From Actinomadura nitritigenes (lineage in GTDB: Bacteria; Actinomycetota; Actinomycetes; Streptosporangiales; Streptosporangiaceae), in contig NZ_JAGEOK010000002.1 of the NCBI RefSeq assembly GCF_017573545.1, positions 399,905 through 463,904 on the forward strand: DNA of 64,000 nt, written 5' to 3'. The translations under genes and the position numbers were made by a program. The notes beneath the pieces are model-generated. The model was not told the DNA's origin. It did not search any database and was given only the letters and a program-made list of their open reading frames with translations. Positions 49,014-60,970 of the stretch are shown here, one piece after another. Position 1 is the first letter of the stretch. Each line of letters begins with the position of its first letter.

Positions 49014-49958
49014 TCAGATCCGGATCACCGTCTTGCCGCGGGCTCCTCCGGCGCGGTTGTCGGCGAGCGCGTCGCCCGCCGCCTCCAGGGGGACCTCGCG
49101 CTCGATCATCACCCGCAGCTTGCCCGCGTCGATGAGGTCGGAGAGCCGGTCGAGCAGTTCGGCGGACGGCGCGCCGACGTGGTTGACGCCGCGGTGCCCC
49201 TGGGCCTCCATGGCGTCGGGGTTCACCGACCAGGTCGTGCTGATGTAGGTGCCGCCGGGCCGCAGGAGCTGCGCGAGGCGCTCGGCGCCCTGGGTGTCGC
49301 TGGCCACGTCGAGGATCGCGTCGATGCCGTCGCCGTGCAGACGGAGCACCTGGTCGTTCAGGTCGCCCTGCGAGTGGTCGACGGTCTCGTCGGCGCCGAG
49401 GCGGCGGATCGTGCCCGTCATGTCGTCGCGGGCCGTGGCGATCACCTTGGCGCCGGTGAGCGCGGCGAGCTGCACGAGGGCCTGGCCGACGCCGCCGGTG
49501 GCGCCGACGATCAGGACGGTCTGCCCGGTGTCGAGGTCCGCCTCGTCCACCATCGCCATCGCGGTGCCGCACGCCGTCGGCACCGCGGCGGCCTGCGTGT
49601 AGATCATCCCGGCGGGCATCCGGGTGACGGGGCCGTCTTCGGAGGCCAGCGCGTACTCGGCGTAGCTGCCGATGCCGCGCTCGACGTCGCGGAACATCCC
49701 GTAGACCTGCTCGCCGTGCCGCAGCCGGGTGACGCCCTCGCCGACGGCCTCGACGACGCCGGCGCCGTCCTGGCCGAGGATCAGCGGGAAGCGGGCCTCG
49801 AGGGCGTCCTTCAGCATCCCGTCGGCGATCTTCCAGTCGACGGGGTTGAGGCCGGCGGCGATCATCTTGACGAGGATCTCGCCGGGGCCGGGCTCCGGGC
49901 GCGGCAGGTGCGTGGGCGCCGGCGTGGCGCCGTATTCGGACACGGCGATGGCTCGCAT
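49014..49958 (-). CDS. NADP-dependent quinone oxidoreductase-like (MDR family) enzyme
   Basis: A 314-residue medium-chain dehydrogenase/reductase without the catalytic or structural zinc ligands. N-terminal GroES-like part: GEILVKMIAAGLNPVDWKIA, LILGQDGAGVVEAVGEGVT. The nucleotide motif is VLIVGATGGVGQALVQLAAL with an Ala-Arg after the second strand (IATARDD), favouring NADPH. It probably reduces quinones or enones. It starts at ATG 49958 and stands alone, 60 bases upstream of the small coiled-coil gene. Confidence 0.9.
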   Translation of the reverse strand: MRAIAVSEYGATPAPTHLPRPEPGPGEILVKMIAAGLNPVDWKIADGMLKDALEARFPLILGQDGAGVVEAVGEGVTRLRHGEQVYGMFRDVERGIGSYAEYALASEDGPVTRMPAGMIYTQAAAVPTACGTAMAMVDEADLDTGQTVLIVGATGGVGQALVQLAALTGAKVIATARDDMTGTIRRLGADETVDHSQGDLNDQVLRLHGDGIDAILDVASDTQGAERLAQLLRPGGTYISTTWSVNPDAMEAQGHRGVNHVGAPSAELLDRLSDLIDAGKLRVMIEREVPLEAAGDALADNRAGGARGKTVIRI

Positions 49959-50044
49959 GACGATCGTCCCCCCGATGGACTGGTACTGGGATCACCCCGA
50001 CGGATGATCTACCCCGGTACCCGACGATCACACAGGTGCGCAGG

Positions 50045-52435
50045 TCAGCCGCGGATTCCGTGGCGCGGGCCGCCGGCCTCGGCGCGGCGTTTGGGCCCGC
50101 CGCCGCCCTTGCTCGGGCGCAGCGTGATCGTGTCGCCGGGCCGCGCCGACGACGGGGAGACCTCCGCGACGGTCCCCTTGGGATAGTCGGACTTCACCGC
50201 GCCGCCGATCCGGACGGTGAACCCGGCGGCGCGCAGCTTCGCGGCGGCGTCCGCGACCTTCATCCCGCGGACGTCGGGCAGCCGGGCGCTCTCCTCGCCC
50301 GTCCCCTTGCTGAAGAAGTGCGACGGGGGCCGGACGAACGGCGACGCGGGCGTGCCGGCCAGCGCGCCGGCCATGCTCTGCTGCCAGATCGGCGCGGGGA
50401 TCGTCGCGCCGTAGACGGGGCCGTAGCAGCGGCCGTCCATGCACAGGTCCGACATGGGGTGCTGGTAGCCGCCGCGCGGGTCGCCGACCCAGACCGCCGC
50501 CGCAAGGTCCGGGGTGTACCCGGCGAACCAGGCGGCGGAGAAGTTGTCGACGGTACCCGTCTTGCCCGCGGCGGGCCGCCCGATGCCCTGGCCGGCGGCG
50601 GTCCCCTTGGTGAGCACGCCGCGCAGCACGTAGTTCACGGCGTCGGCGGTCTCCTTGTCCATGGCCTGCTCGCAGTGCGCGCTCGGCACCTTGAGGCGGT
50701 GCCCGGACGCGTTGGTGATCTGCGTGATCGCGATCGGCGAGCAGTACCGGCCGCGCGCTCCGAACGCCGCGTAGGCGGCGGCGAGCCGGACGGGCGAGAC
50801 GGGGTTGATGCCGAGCGTGAACGACGGGTACTGCTGCAGCGGCTTGCCGGTGGCCTGCTTCATGCCGAGCTTCTCGGCCATCCTGACCGTGGGGCAGAGC
50901 CCGACCTTCTTCTCCAGCGCGAGGAAGAAGGTGTTCACCGAGTGCTGGGTGCCGGTGACGATGCTGAACGGCTTGCCGCCCTCGCCGTCGCCCGCGTTGT
51001 GCAGCGAGGCGCCGGGGTCGCCGACCCGGCGGCCCTTGCAGTCGCGGTAGCCGACCGGCGTGAACGCCTTCGGCGCCATCAGCCGCGTGCCGAACGGCAG
51101 GCCCTGGTCGAGGGCGGCGGCGAGCGTGAACGCCTTGAACGTCGACCCGGCCTGCATCCCGATGCTGGAGCCGTGGTCGGCGTCCGCGGCGAAGTTGATC
51201 CACGTCTTGCCGCGCACCCTGTCCGAGCCGAGCTTCCGGTCGACGGCCATCGCCTTGATCCGGCCGGTGCCGGGCTCCACCATCGCCTCGGCGGCCGCCT
51301 TGTGCGCCGAGTTCTTCGCCGGGACGTGCGCGTCGACGGCGCGCTGCGCGGCCTTCTGCGCCCGCCGGTCCAGGGTGGTGCGGATGGTGAGGCCGCCGCG
51401 CTTCAGCAGCTTCTCGCGGCCGCCGGACGTCGCGCCGAACACCGGGTTCGCGAGGATCTCCCGCTGCACGTAGTCGCAGAAGAACGGCGCCGAGCTGGTG
51501 ACGCAGCCGCTCTTGACGTCCTGGACGTGCAGCCGGACCGGCTGCCGTTCGGTCGCCGCGGCGGTGGCCTGGTCGATGTAGCCGAGGTCGGCCATCCGCT
51601 GCAGGACGGTGTCGCGGCGCTTGCGGGCCGCCTCCGGGTGCCGCGTCGGGTCGTACGCGAACGGGTACCGGACGACCCCGGCGAGCAGCGCCGACTCGGC
51701 GAGGTTCAGCTGGGAGGCGTGCTTGGAGAAGTACCGGCGGGACGCGGCCTCGATGCCGTAGGCGCCGGCGCCGTAGTAGGCGATGTTGAGGTAGCGGCGC
51801 AGGATCTCGTCCTTGGGGTAGCGCTTCTCCAGCGCCACCGCGTACCGCAGCTCGCGGATCTTCCGGGCCGCCGAGATCTCCTTGGCGGCGTCGCGCTCGG
51901 CCGCCGAGTCGGCCTGGGTGAGCAGCAGGTTCTTCACGTACTGCTGGGTGATGCCGGAGCCGCCCTGGGTGACCTCGCCGTTGCCGAGGTCGCTGACGAG
52001 CGCGCGCAGCGTGCCCTGCGCGTCGATGGCGCCGTGCTCATAGAAGCGGCTGTCCTCGATCGCGACGACCGCCTTGCGGACCATGGGCGCGATCCTGCCG
52101 AGCGGGACGTCCACCCGGTTCTGGTAGAAGAACGTCGCGAGCGTGGAGCCGTCGGCGGCGAGGATCCGGGACCGCTGCGGCACGCCGGAGGTGTCCAGGT
52201 CGGCGGGAACGCTGTCGAACCAGCGCGCCGAGTCGCGGGCGTTGACCCCGGCCGTGCAGGCCGTCGGCAGGACCATGAGCGCGACGAGCACCCCGGCGAC
52301 GCCGCCGAGCACGCCGAGGCCGCGCAGCGCGCGCAGCTTCTGGGCTCGCGTGGTGGAGGAGGTCAGCAGCCGGCGGCGACGGCGCACCGGTGACCGGTTC
52401 CCGTTCCCGCCGCCGTCCTCGGCCCCGTTCGGCAC
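50045..52435 (-). CDS. Class A penicillin-binding protein with PASTA domain
   Basis: A 796-residue bifunctional cell-wall synthase. A basic cytoplasmic tail and membrane helix (about 34-55) precede the glycosyltransferase domain, with the catalytic E127 in IEDSRFYEHG and GSGITQQYVKN. The transpeptidase domain has S431-TFK, SVN and K625-TG. A C-terminal PASTA domain (about 716-780, LPDVRGMKVADAAAKLRAAG) likely binds muropeptides, and the tail is basic. GTG 52435 is preferred over a frame extension to 52543, which would overlap mazG; TACAGT ends 6 bases before the GTG. Confidence 0.92.
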   Translation of the reverse strand: MPNGAEDGGGNGNRSPVRRRRRLLTSSTTRAQKLRALRGLGVLGGVAGVLVALMVLPTACTAGVNARDSARWFDSVPADLDTSGVPQRSRILAADGSTLATFFYQNRVDVPLGRIAPMVRKAVVAIEDSRFYEHGAIDAQGTLRALVSDLGNGEVTQGGSGITQQYVKNLLLTQADSAAERDAAKEISAARKIRELRYAVALEKRYPKDEILRRYLNIAYYGAGAYGIEAASRRYFSKHASQLNLAESALLAGVVRYPFAYDPTRHPEAARKRRDTVLQRMADLGYIDQATAAATERQPVRLHVQDVKSGCVTSSAPFFCDYVQREILANPVFGATSGGREKLLKRGGLTIRTTLDRRAQKAAQRAVDAHVPAKNSAHKAAAEAMVEPGTGRIKAMAVDRKLGSDRVRGKTWINFAADADHGSSIGMQAGSTFKAFTLAAALDQGLPFGTRLMAPKAFTPVGYRDCKGRRVGDPGASLHNAGDGEGGKPFSIVTGTQHSVNTFFLALEKKVGLCPTVRMAEKLGMKQATGKPLQQYPSFTLGINPVSPVRLAAAYAAFGARGRYCSPIAITQITNASGHRLKVPSAHCEQAMDKETADAVNYVLRGVLTKGTAAGQGIGRPAAGKTGTVDNFSAAWFAGYTPDLAAAVWVGDPRGGYQHPMSDLCMDGRCYGPVYGATIPAPIWQQSMAGALAGTPASPFVRPPSHFFSKGTGEESARLPDVRGMKVADAAAKLRAAGFTVRIGGAVKSDYPKGTVAEVSPSSARPGDTITLRPSKGGGGPKRRAEAGGPRHGIRG

Positions 52436-52441
52436 GCGCTC

Positions 52442-52447
52442 ACTGTA
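52442..52447 (-). promoter_or_regulatory. -10 element TACAGT for a leaderless PBP transcript
   Basis: On the minus strand TACAGT ends six bases before GTG 52435. This is the spacing expected if transcription starts on the start codon itself. No ribosome binding site precedes the GTG. Confidence 0.5.
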
Positions 52448-52505
52448 GACGGGCGACTTCCGGCGGACCACCCCATCGGCGATGTTCCGCCCGCGATGCC
52501 CCGGA

Positions 52506-53480
52506 TCAGTCGCGCGTCCGCCGCCGTTCCCACGCTCTGACACGATCGCGGAATACCCGGGATACGGCCCGCAACTCCGCTTCGGCGTCGAGTCCGCGAT
52601 CAGCGGCCTCCCGAACCAGGGCGAACAACCGTATACCCAGGTCGTTCCCGGTGTCGGCGGCGGTCGGGGCGAGTTCGCCCGGGGCGCCCGTCCGGCCGGC
52701 GCGGCGCTGCAGCTGCGCCGCCAGCGACAGCGCCGGCTGGCCCATCGGGACGCCGTCCAGCGCGGACGCGTCCGCGCCGCTCTTCGCCGCCCGCTCGGCC
52801 GCCTTGATCTGCTCCCAGTTCGCGTTGACCTCGTCGGCGCCCGCCACCGCCACGTCCGCGAACACGTGCGGATGCCGCCGGACGAGCTTGTCGACGATCC
52901 CGGCGGCGACGTCGTCGATGGTGAACGCGGTGTCGTCGGTGCGCTCGGAGGCCACCTCGGAGTGGAACGCCACCTGCATCAGCACGTCGCCGAGCTCCTC
53001 GCGCAGCGCGCCGTAGTCGCCGTTCTCGATGGTGTCGAGCACCTCGTAGGACTCTTCGAGCAGGTACGGCACGAGCGTCTCGTGCGTCTGCTCCCGGTCC
53101 CACGGGCACTCGCGCCGCAGCCGCTCCATCACCGCCACCAGGTCGAGCAGCCGCGCGCCGGGCAGGTCGTAGGAGCCGTGCAGCACCTCGACGTCCAGCG
53201 GGTCGCTCACGACGAGGGCGCCGACCGCGCGCATCAGGTCCTCGTCGCCCTCGGGCGCCGCGATCCACACGACGTCCGCCTCCCGCGCGGCGGCGACGAG
53301 CGCGGCCGGGTCCGGGACGGCGGTCTCCTCGGCGGTCACGCCCGCGTCGCGCAGGTACGGCAGGAGCGGATGGCCGGGGCGGGCGAGCACCCGCCCCGCC
53401 GAGCGCAGCGCGTCCCACGCCTTCCAGGTCAGCAGGCCGGGCGCGACCCGGTGCGTGGTCGCCAGCAGCGTCAGGCTCAT
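52506..53480 (-). CDS. mazG: MazG family nucleoside triphosphate pyrophosphohydrolase
   Basis: A 324-residue protein. Residues about 110-215 form the MazG fold: RLRRECPWDREQTHETLVPY, LLEESYEVLDTIENGD and EELGDVLMQVAFHSE, with the metal-binding EExxE..D residues. The N-terminal 105 residues are an actinobacterial extension resembling the start of a SAM-methylase-like domain. MazG hydrolyses noncanonical or oxidised NTPs. The stop lies 70 bases before the PBP gene; the start follows the 54-bp repeat array. Confidence 0.9.
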   Translation of the reverse strand: MSLTLLATTHRVAPGLLTWKAWDALRSAGRVLARPGHPLLPYLRDAGVTAEETAVPDPAALVAAAREADVVWIAAPEGDEDLMRAVGALVVSDPLDVEVLHGSYDLPGARLLDLVAVMERLRRECPWDREQTHETLVPYLLEESYEVLDTIENGDYGALREELGDVLMQVAFHSEVASERTDDTAFTIDDVAAGIVDKLVRRHPHVFADVAVAGADEVNANWEQIKAAERAAKSGADASALDGVPMGQPALSLAAQLQRRAGRTGAPGELAPTAADTGNDLGIRLFALVREAADRGLDAEAELRAVSRVFRDRVRAWERRRTRD

Positions 53481-53491
53481 GCGCGCGTCCC

Positions 53492-53645
53492 CTGCGGGGG
53501 GACGACCCTTCGCGCCTCCCGGTTCGCTCCGCTCATGCGAGCACCCCGCGGGGGGACGACCCCCCGCACCCCCCGGTTCGCTCCGCTCATGCGAGCACCC
53601 TGCGGGGGGACGACCCCCCGCACCCCCCGGTTCGCTCCGCTCATC
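53492..53645. repeat. 54-bp tandem repeat, three units
   Basis: Units start at 53492, 53546 and 53600, exactly 54 bp apart. Each contains the hairpin TGCGGGGGG-ACGA-CCCCCCGCA (or a near copy) and GGTTCGCTCCGCTCAT. Because 54 is a multiple of three, every unit reads the same in translation; on the minus strand one frame gives MSGANRGVRGVVPPQGAR repeats. It lies between the SurA-like lipoprotein and mazG genes. Confidence 0.88.
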
Positions 53646-54309
53646 TTTCGGAGGTACCCGTTTCCGCCGACGACAGGTCGTACACGACCGGGCCGATGTC
53701 GACCTTGGCCGCGTCGTACCGGCCGAACCGCGGGTTGATCTTGATGTGCATGCCGTCGGCGGTCCGCTGGAACAGCTCGCCCCACTGCTGCGCGGCCTGC
53801 ACGGTCAGCGGGCTCTGCGCGTTGTTCAGGTCGGCGCCGAACTTCTGCATCACCGCGGTCTGCGTCGCGATGAACCGCGCCAGGTCGCGGGCGCGCGACC
53901 GCGGCAGCCCGCTGGCCAGCGTGATCGAGCCGGCGCCGCCACGCTGGTCCATCAGCGCGGTGGTCCGGTCGGCCAGCCCCTCCGGCACCGACACGCCCGC
54001 CCGGCGGGCGACCCGGTCGGCGACGCGGAAGTTCACCAGCAGGCTCAGCGCGCCCTGCATGTCCGTCTCGGACTCCTGGTCGCCGAGCCCCGGCGCGAGA
54101 CCGCTGGAGTTCGCCCGGATCTGGTTGGCGACCGGGTCGTCCTTGAACTGGCCGCGCCAGTCCCGGACGGTCTGGTCGAGGGAGCTGACGGTGATGCGGT
54201 CGCCGCCGACGAGGGCGGCGGTGCCGACGCGGGTCTGGCCGCCGCAGCCGGCCAGCGCGCCGGCCGCCACCACGGCGGCCACCACGACCTTCACGGACTT
54301 ACCGGGCAC
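53641..54309 (-). CDS. Lipoprotein with SurA N-terminal-like domain
   Basis: A 222-residue lipoprotein: signal peptide with lipobox LAGC (about 19-22), then a helical domain resembling the N-terminal chaperone part of SurA (AALVGGDRITVSSLDQTVRD; ALSLLVNFRVADRVARRAGV). No peptidyl-prolyl isomerase domain follows. It probably assists folding of exported proteins. The mfd-lipoprotein-mazG order is conserved in actinomycetes. The stop overlaps the first bases of the tandem repeat. Confidence 0.85.
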   Translation of the reverse strand: MPGKSVKVVVAAVVAAGALAGCGGQTRVGTAALVGGDRITVSSLDQTVRDWRGQFKDDPVANQIRANSSGLAPGLGDQESETDMQGALSLLVNFRVADRVARRAGVSVPEGLADRTTALMDQRGGAGSITLASGLPRSRARDLARFIATQTAVMQKFGADLNNAQSPLTVQAAQQWGELFQRTADGMHIKINPRFGRYDAAKVDIGPVVYDLSSAETGTSER

Positions 54310-54396
54310 GGAATCCTCGTCTCGTCGTTCGTCGCTGTGCGTCGCCGGACACGTCGGGACGGCCCTGGTCCTGATCGTCCGGCGATCCGGTGCAGC

Positions 54397-58023
<3,627 letters not shown>

Positions 58024-58240
58024 CTTCGCCCGTAAGTTCGCATTCACCCCGAGGGGCAGGGCAGCCCGAAGAACCGGAATCCGTGCGCGGACCCGGCATC
58101 GCCCACCAGCCTACGCGCCCGCGCCCGCCCTCGCGCTGGCGGCGCCGCAGACCGCCGCCGGTCGCGCTGGGCGACACGGCGGTTACCAAGAATAGGCAAA
58201 TAGCGGACAGAGTGCAGTCGAGCGGTTACGCTGCGAAACT

Positions 58241-59206
58241 GTGACCGATCTGCGTACGCCGCCGGTCAACGACGGCGATCTCTTCTCAGAACGCGCAAGG
58301 CAGTACGCACTGGAGAAGCCCCTGCAGCGGATCCACATCCTGGAGGCGGGCTGCGGCTGGGGCGCGGGGCTGGACCTCGGCGACCGCGACTGCCTGGTGA
58401 CCGGGGTCGACCTGGAGTCCCCGGAGCTGCGCGCCCACACCTGCGAGCGGCCCGACCTCGACGAGTGGCACCTCGGCGACCTCCGCACGGTGCCGATGCC
58501 GCCGCGCGCCTACGACATCGTCCACGCGACCTACCTCGTCGAGCGGGTCCCGCACGCCGAGCTGGTCCTCGACCGGTTCGTCGCGGCGCTCAAGCCGGGC
58601 GGGCTGCTGCTGGTGCACCTGCGCGACCGCAACACCGCGTTCGGGTTCCTCGACCGGCACCTGCCGCGCTGGATGCACGCCTCGGGGCGGCGCCGGAAGT
58701 CCCGTCCCGCCCGGGCGGCGCGCGGCGCCCATGCCCGCGTCCCCGCCGAGAGCCCGGCGGCGGGCCCGGTGGAAGACGCGGCGGGGGGCATGGCGGACGC
58801 CGCCGTCCCGCCGCCCGCGGGCACCGCCGTCGCCCTGCCGGACGCGCCGGACGCCCGCGGCGCCACGGACGGGCGGGAGCGGCCCGCTCCGCGGCGGGAG
58901 AGGCGGCGGGTCCCGGCGGCCGAGGCGCGCGCCGGGCGGGCCCGGCGGCTCCAGCCGCCGCCCGCGATCTACGACAGGGTCGCGTCGCGGCAGGGCATGC
59001 AGTGGTACTGCGTGATGCGCGGGCTGATGATCGCCGAGGAGTACACCTCCCGGCAGGCCATCGACGCGCTCGGGGCCGGAACCGGCCTCACCGACCTGCT
59101 GTGCCGGCTGGTGTCGGCGGCCAGCCGGGGCCGCCTCACCGCAGACCACAGCGACGTCACCCTCGTCATCCGCAAGCCGGAGAACCGCTTCGCCCGGGTG
59201 ATCTGA
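58241..59206 (+). CDS. SAM-dependent methyltransferase split by a disordered insert
   Basis: A 321-residue protein. Residues about 30-150 hold a class I methyltransferase core (ILEAGCGWGAGLDL, VTGVDLES, HLGDLRTVPMPPRAYDIVHA, LKPGGLLLVHLRD). Then comes an Arg/Pro/Ala-rich stretch of about 95 residues (about 150-243) before the folded C-terminus (YDRVASRQGMQWYCVMRGLM; GLTDLLCRLVSAASRGRL). Ubiquinone/menaquinone-type methyltransferases have the same order without the insert. The substrate is unknown. GTG 58241 is the start; it is divergent from mfd. Confidence 0.82.
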   Translation: MTDLRTPPVNDGDLFSERARQYALEKPLQRIHILEAGCGWGAGLDLGDRDCLVTGVDLESPELRAHTCERPDLDEWHLGDLRTVPMPPRAYDIVHATYLVERVPHAELVLDRFVAALKPGGLLLVHLRDRNTAFGFLDRHLPRWMHASGRRRKSRPARAARGAHARVPAESPAAGPVEDAAGGMADAAVPPPAGTAVALPDAPDARGATDGRERPAPRRERRRVPAAEARAGRARRLQPPPAIYDRVASRQGMQWYCVMRGLMIAEEYTSRQAIDALGAGTGLTDLLCRLVSAASRGRLTADHSDVTLVIRKPENRFARVI

Positions 59207-59313
59207 CGGGGGGCGGAGATGCGGGCACCGGCGCGACCGCAGTAATTTGGCGGGAAATCGACCCTTGACCTGCATCGGCCCGGCGCGCGCGCCGGGCGGG
59301 ATCGGAGACCGCG

Positions 59314-60819
59314 GTGACCGCCGAAGCCGGCCTTCCCGACACGCTGCGCGACCTGCCCGGGTGGGCTCCGGACGCGGTGGAGCTCGCCGATCTGGAGCTG
59401 CTGCTGGCGGGCGTGTACCGGCCGCTGACCGGCTTCCTCGGCTCGTTCGACGCCGCGATGGTGATCGCGGGCGGCCGGCTCGCCGACGGGACGCCGTGGC
59501 CGGTCCCGGTCACCCTGGCGGTGCCCAAGGAGCTGACCGCGCACGAGCGGCTCGTCCTGCAGGACCCGGAGGGCGTGCCGCTGGCGGTCCTGAAGGTCAC
59601 GGAGGCCTGGCAGGACCCGACGTCCCAGGGCTGGCGGCTGGCCGGTCCGCTGGAGCCGCTCCGCTCCCCCGCGCACGGACCGTTCCACTCGCTGCGCCGC
59701 CGTCCCGACGAGCTGGACCCGGTGGACGGCCCGGCAGCGCCGGCCGAGGGAGGACGCGCCGCCGGCAACCGCCTTTGCGTCGCCACCCGCGAGCCCCTGC
59801 ACCGCAAGCAGCTCGGCCAGATCCGCCAGGTCGCCGAGCAGCTCGGCGCGCAGGTGCTGGTGCTGCCGCTGCTGAGCGGCGAGCACGACGAGTCGCTCGT
59901 CCGGGCGCTGCTGGGCGTTCGCAAGGAGCTGCCGGAGGGGACGCGGATCGTCCCGGTGCCGCTGCCGCCCCGCGGCGACCACGAGCGCGACCTGCTCCTG
60001 CGCGCGCACGTCGCCGCCGCGTACGGCGCCACGCACCTGCTCGCCGAGCAGGAGATGGAGGGCACCGCGATCCCGGTCGTGGTGCCCGAGCCGTGGGCCT
60101 ATGACGCAGACGTGGAGATCTGGCGTCCGGTGGCGCGGATCGAGCCCGACCACGTGCAGGCGGAGCTGACCGCCGAGCGGCTCGGCGAGCTGCTGGACGC
60201 GGGCGAGCCCGTCCCGGACTGGTTCACCCCGCCGGCGGTCGCCGCCGAGCTGGCGCGGGCCCGCCCGCCGAAGCACTCGCGGGGCGTCACGGTGTTCTTC
60301 ACGGGCCTGTCGGGCTCGGGCAAGTCCACGGTGGCGCGGGGCCTGGCGGACGCGCTGGTCGAGCGGGGCGGCCGGACGGTCACGCTGCTGGACGGGGACG
60401 TGGTCCGGCGGATGCTGTCGGCGGGCCTGACGTTCTCCAAGGCCGACCGCGACCTGAACATCCGGCGGATCGGGTTCGTCGCGGCGGAGATCACCCGGCA
60501 CGGCGGGGTGGCGATCTGCGCGCCGATCGCCCCGTACGCGGCGACGCGCGCGGAGGTGCGCCGGATGGTCTCGGCTGCGGGGGACTTCATCCTGGTGCAC
60601 GTGTCGACGCCGCTGGAGGAGTGCGAGCGCCGCGACCGCAAGGGCCTGTACGCCAAGGCGCGAGCGGGGCAGATCCCGGAGTTCACCGGGATCTCCGACC
60701 CGTACGAGGTGCCGGACGACGCCGACCTGGTGCTGGACACCTCGGCGATGGCGCCGGACGAGGCGGTGGGGCGGGTCCTCGAGCTGATGGTCGCGGGCGG
60801 CTGGCTCCGGACCGAATAG
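59314..60819 (+). CDS. cysC: APS kinase fused to a degenerate ATP-sulfurylase-like domain
   Basis: A 501-residue fusion. The C-terminal domain (about 325-500) is an APS kinase, forming PAPS from APS and ATP: G331-LSGSGK-ST339, DGDVVRRMLS, FSKADRDLNIRRIGFVA, ICAPIAPYAATR and GLYAKARAG. The N-terminal 320 residues have the PUA and nucleotidyl-transfer folds of ATP sulfurylase, but the signature QTRNPxHRxHE reads A157-TREPLHRKQL and GRDH reads A244-EQE. It probably does not make APS itself. GGAG stands 6 bases before GTG 59314. A TauE/SafE exporter gene follows. Confidence 0.9.
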   Translation: MTAEAGLPDTLRDLPGWAPDAVELADLELLLAGVYRPLTGFLGSFDAAMVIAGGRLADGTPWPVPVTLAVPKELTAHERLVLQDPEGVPLAVLKVTEAWQDPTSQGWRLAGPLEPLRSPAHGPFHSLRRRPDELDPVDGPAAPAEGGRAAGNRLCVATREPLHRKQLGQIRQVAEQLGAQVLVLPLLSGEHDESLVRALLGVRKELPEGTRIVPVPLPPRGDHERDLLLRAHVAAAYGATHLLAEQEMEGTAIPVVVPEPWAYDADVEIWRPVARIEPDHVQAELTAERLGELLDAGEPVPDWFTPPAVAAELARARPPKHSRGVTVFFTGLSGSGKSTVARGLADALVERGGRTVTLLDGDVVRRMLSAGLTFSKADRDLNIRRIGFVAAEITRHGGVAICAPIAPYAATRAEVRRMVSAAGDFILVHVSTPLEECERRDRKGLYAKARAGQIPEFTGISDPYEVPDDADLVLDTSAMAPDEAVGRVLELMVAGGWLRTE

Positions 60820-60873
60820 TCCTCTTTCGTCCCTTAAGACGTAGATCGTCAATCTAGTCGCGTTTGTTGGGGT

Positions 60874-60899
60874 GCACCCGGGTTAACAGACCCGGGTGC
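60874..60899. terminator. Hairpin GCACCCGGGT/ACCCGGGTGC
   Basis: A perfect 10-bp stem (60874-60883 with 60890-60899, loop TAACAG) stands between the APS kinase and TauE/SafE genes. It may be a terminator for the first or part of a leader of the second; no T-tract follows directly. Confidence 0.55.
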
Positions 60900-60923
60900 G
60901 GTCCCGTACTGTATTAGGCAAGT

Positions 60924-60957
60924 TTTCCTATATAGCAGGTAGGTCATGCCGCTGTAG
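60924..60957 (+). promoter_or_regulatory. AT-rich promoter/leader with mini-ORF upstream of the TauE/SafE gene
   Basis: TTTTCCTATATAGCAGGTAG is the most AT-rich patch in the neighbourhood and may carry a -10 box and a CCTnTATAnnAGG-like operator. Directly downstream a three-codon frame (ATG CCG CTG TAG, 60946-60957) ends 13 bases before the GTG start of the exporter gene. Confidence 0.4.
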
Positions 60958-60970
60958 GGGGTGAAGGCGC

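Noticed and set aside
53492..53645. CRISPR array
   Set aside because: The repeat units are contiguous with no variable spacers, and there are no cas genes.
53477..53785. Minus-strand frame encoding three 18-residue repeats
   Set aside because: It starts inside the lipoprotein gene in another frame and has no ribosome binding site; the repeat is better read as non-coding DNA. Kept as a finding on the repeat only.
58024..58047. Longer mfd start at GTG 58047 with a rare TTA codon
   Set aside because: The conserved N-terminus begins at the ATG at 58023. The TTA codon would be interesting beside the UAA tRNA, but the longer start has no ribosome binding site.
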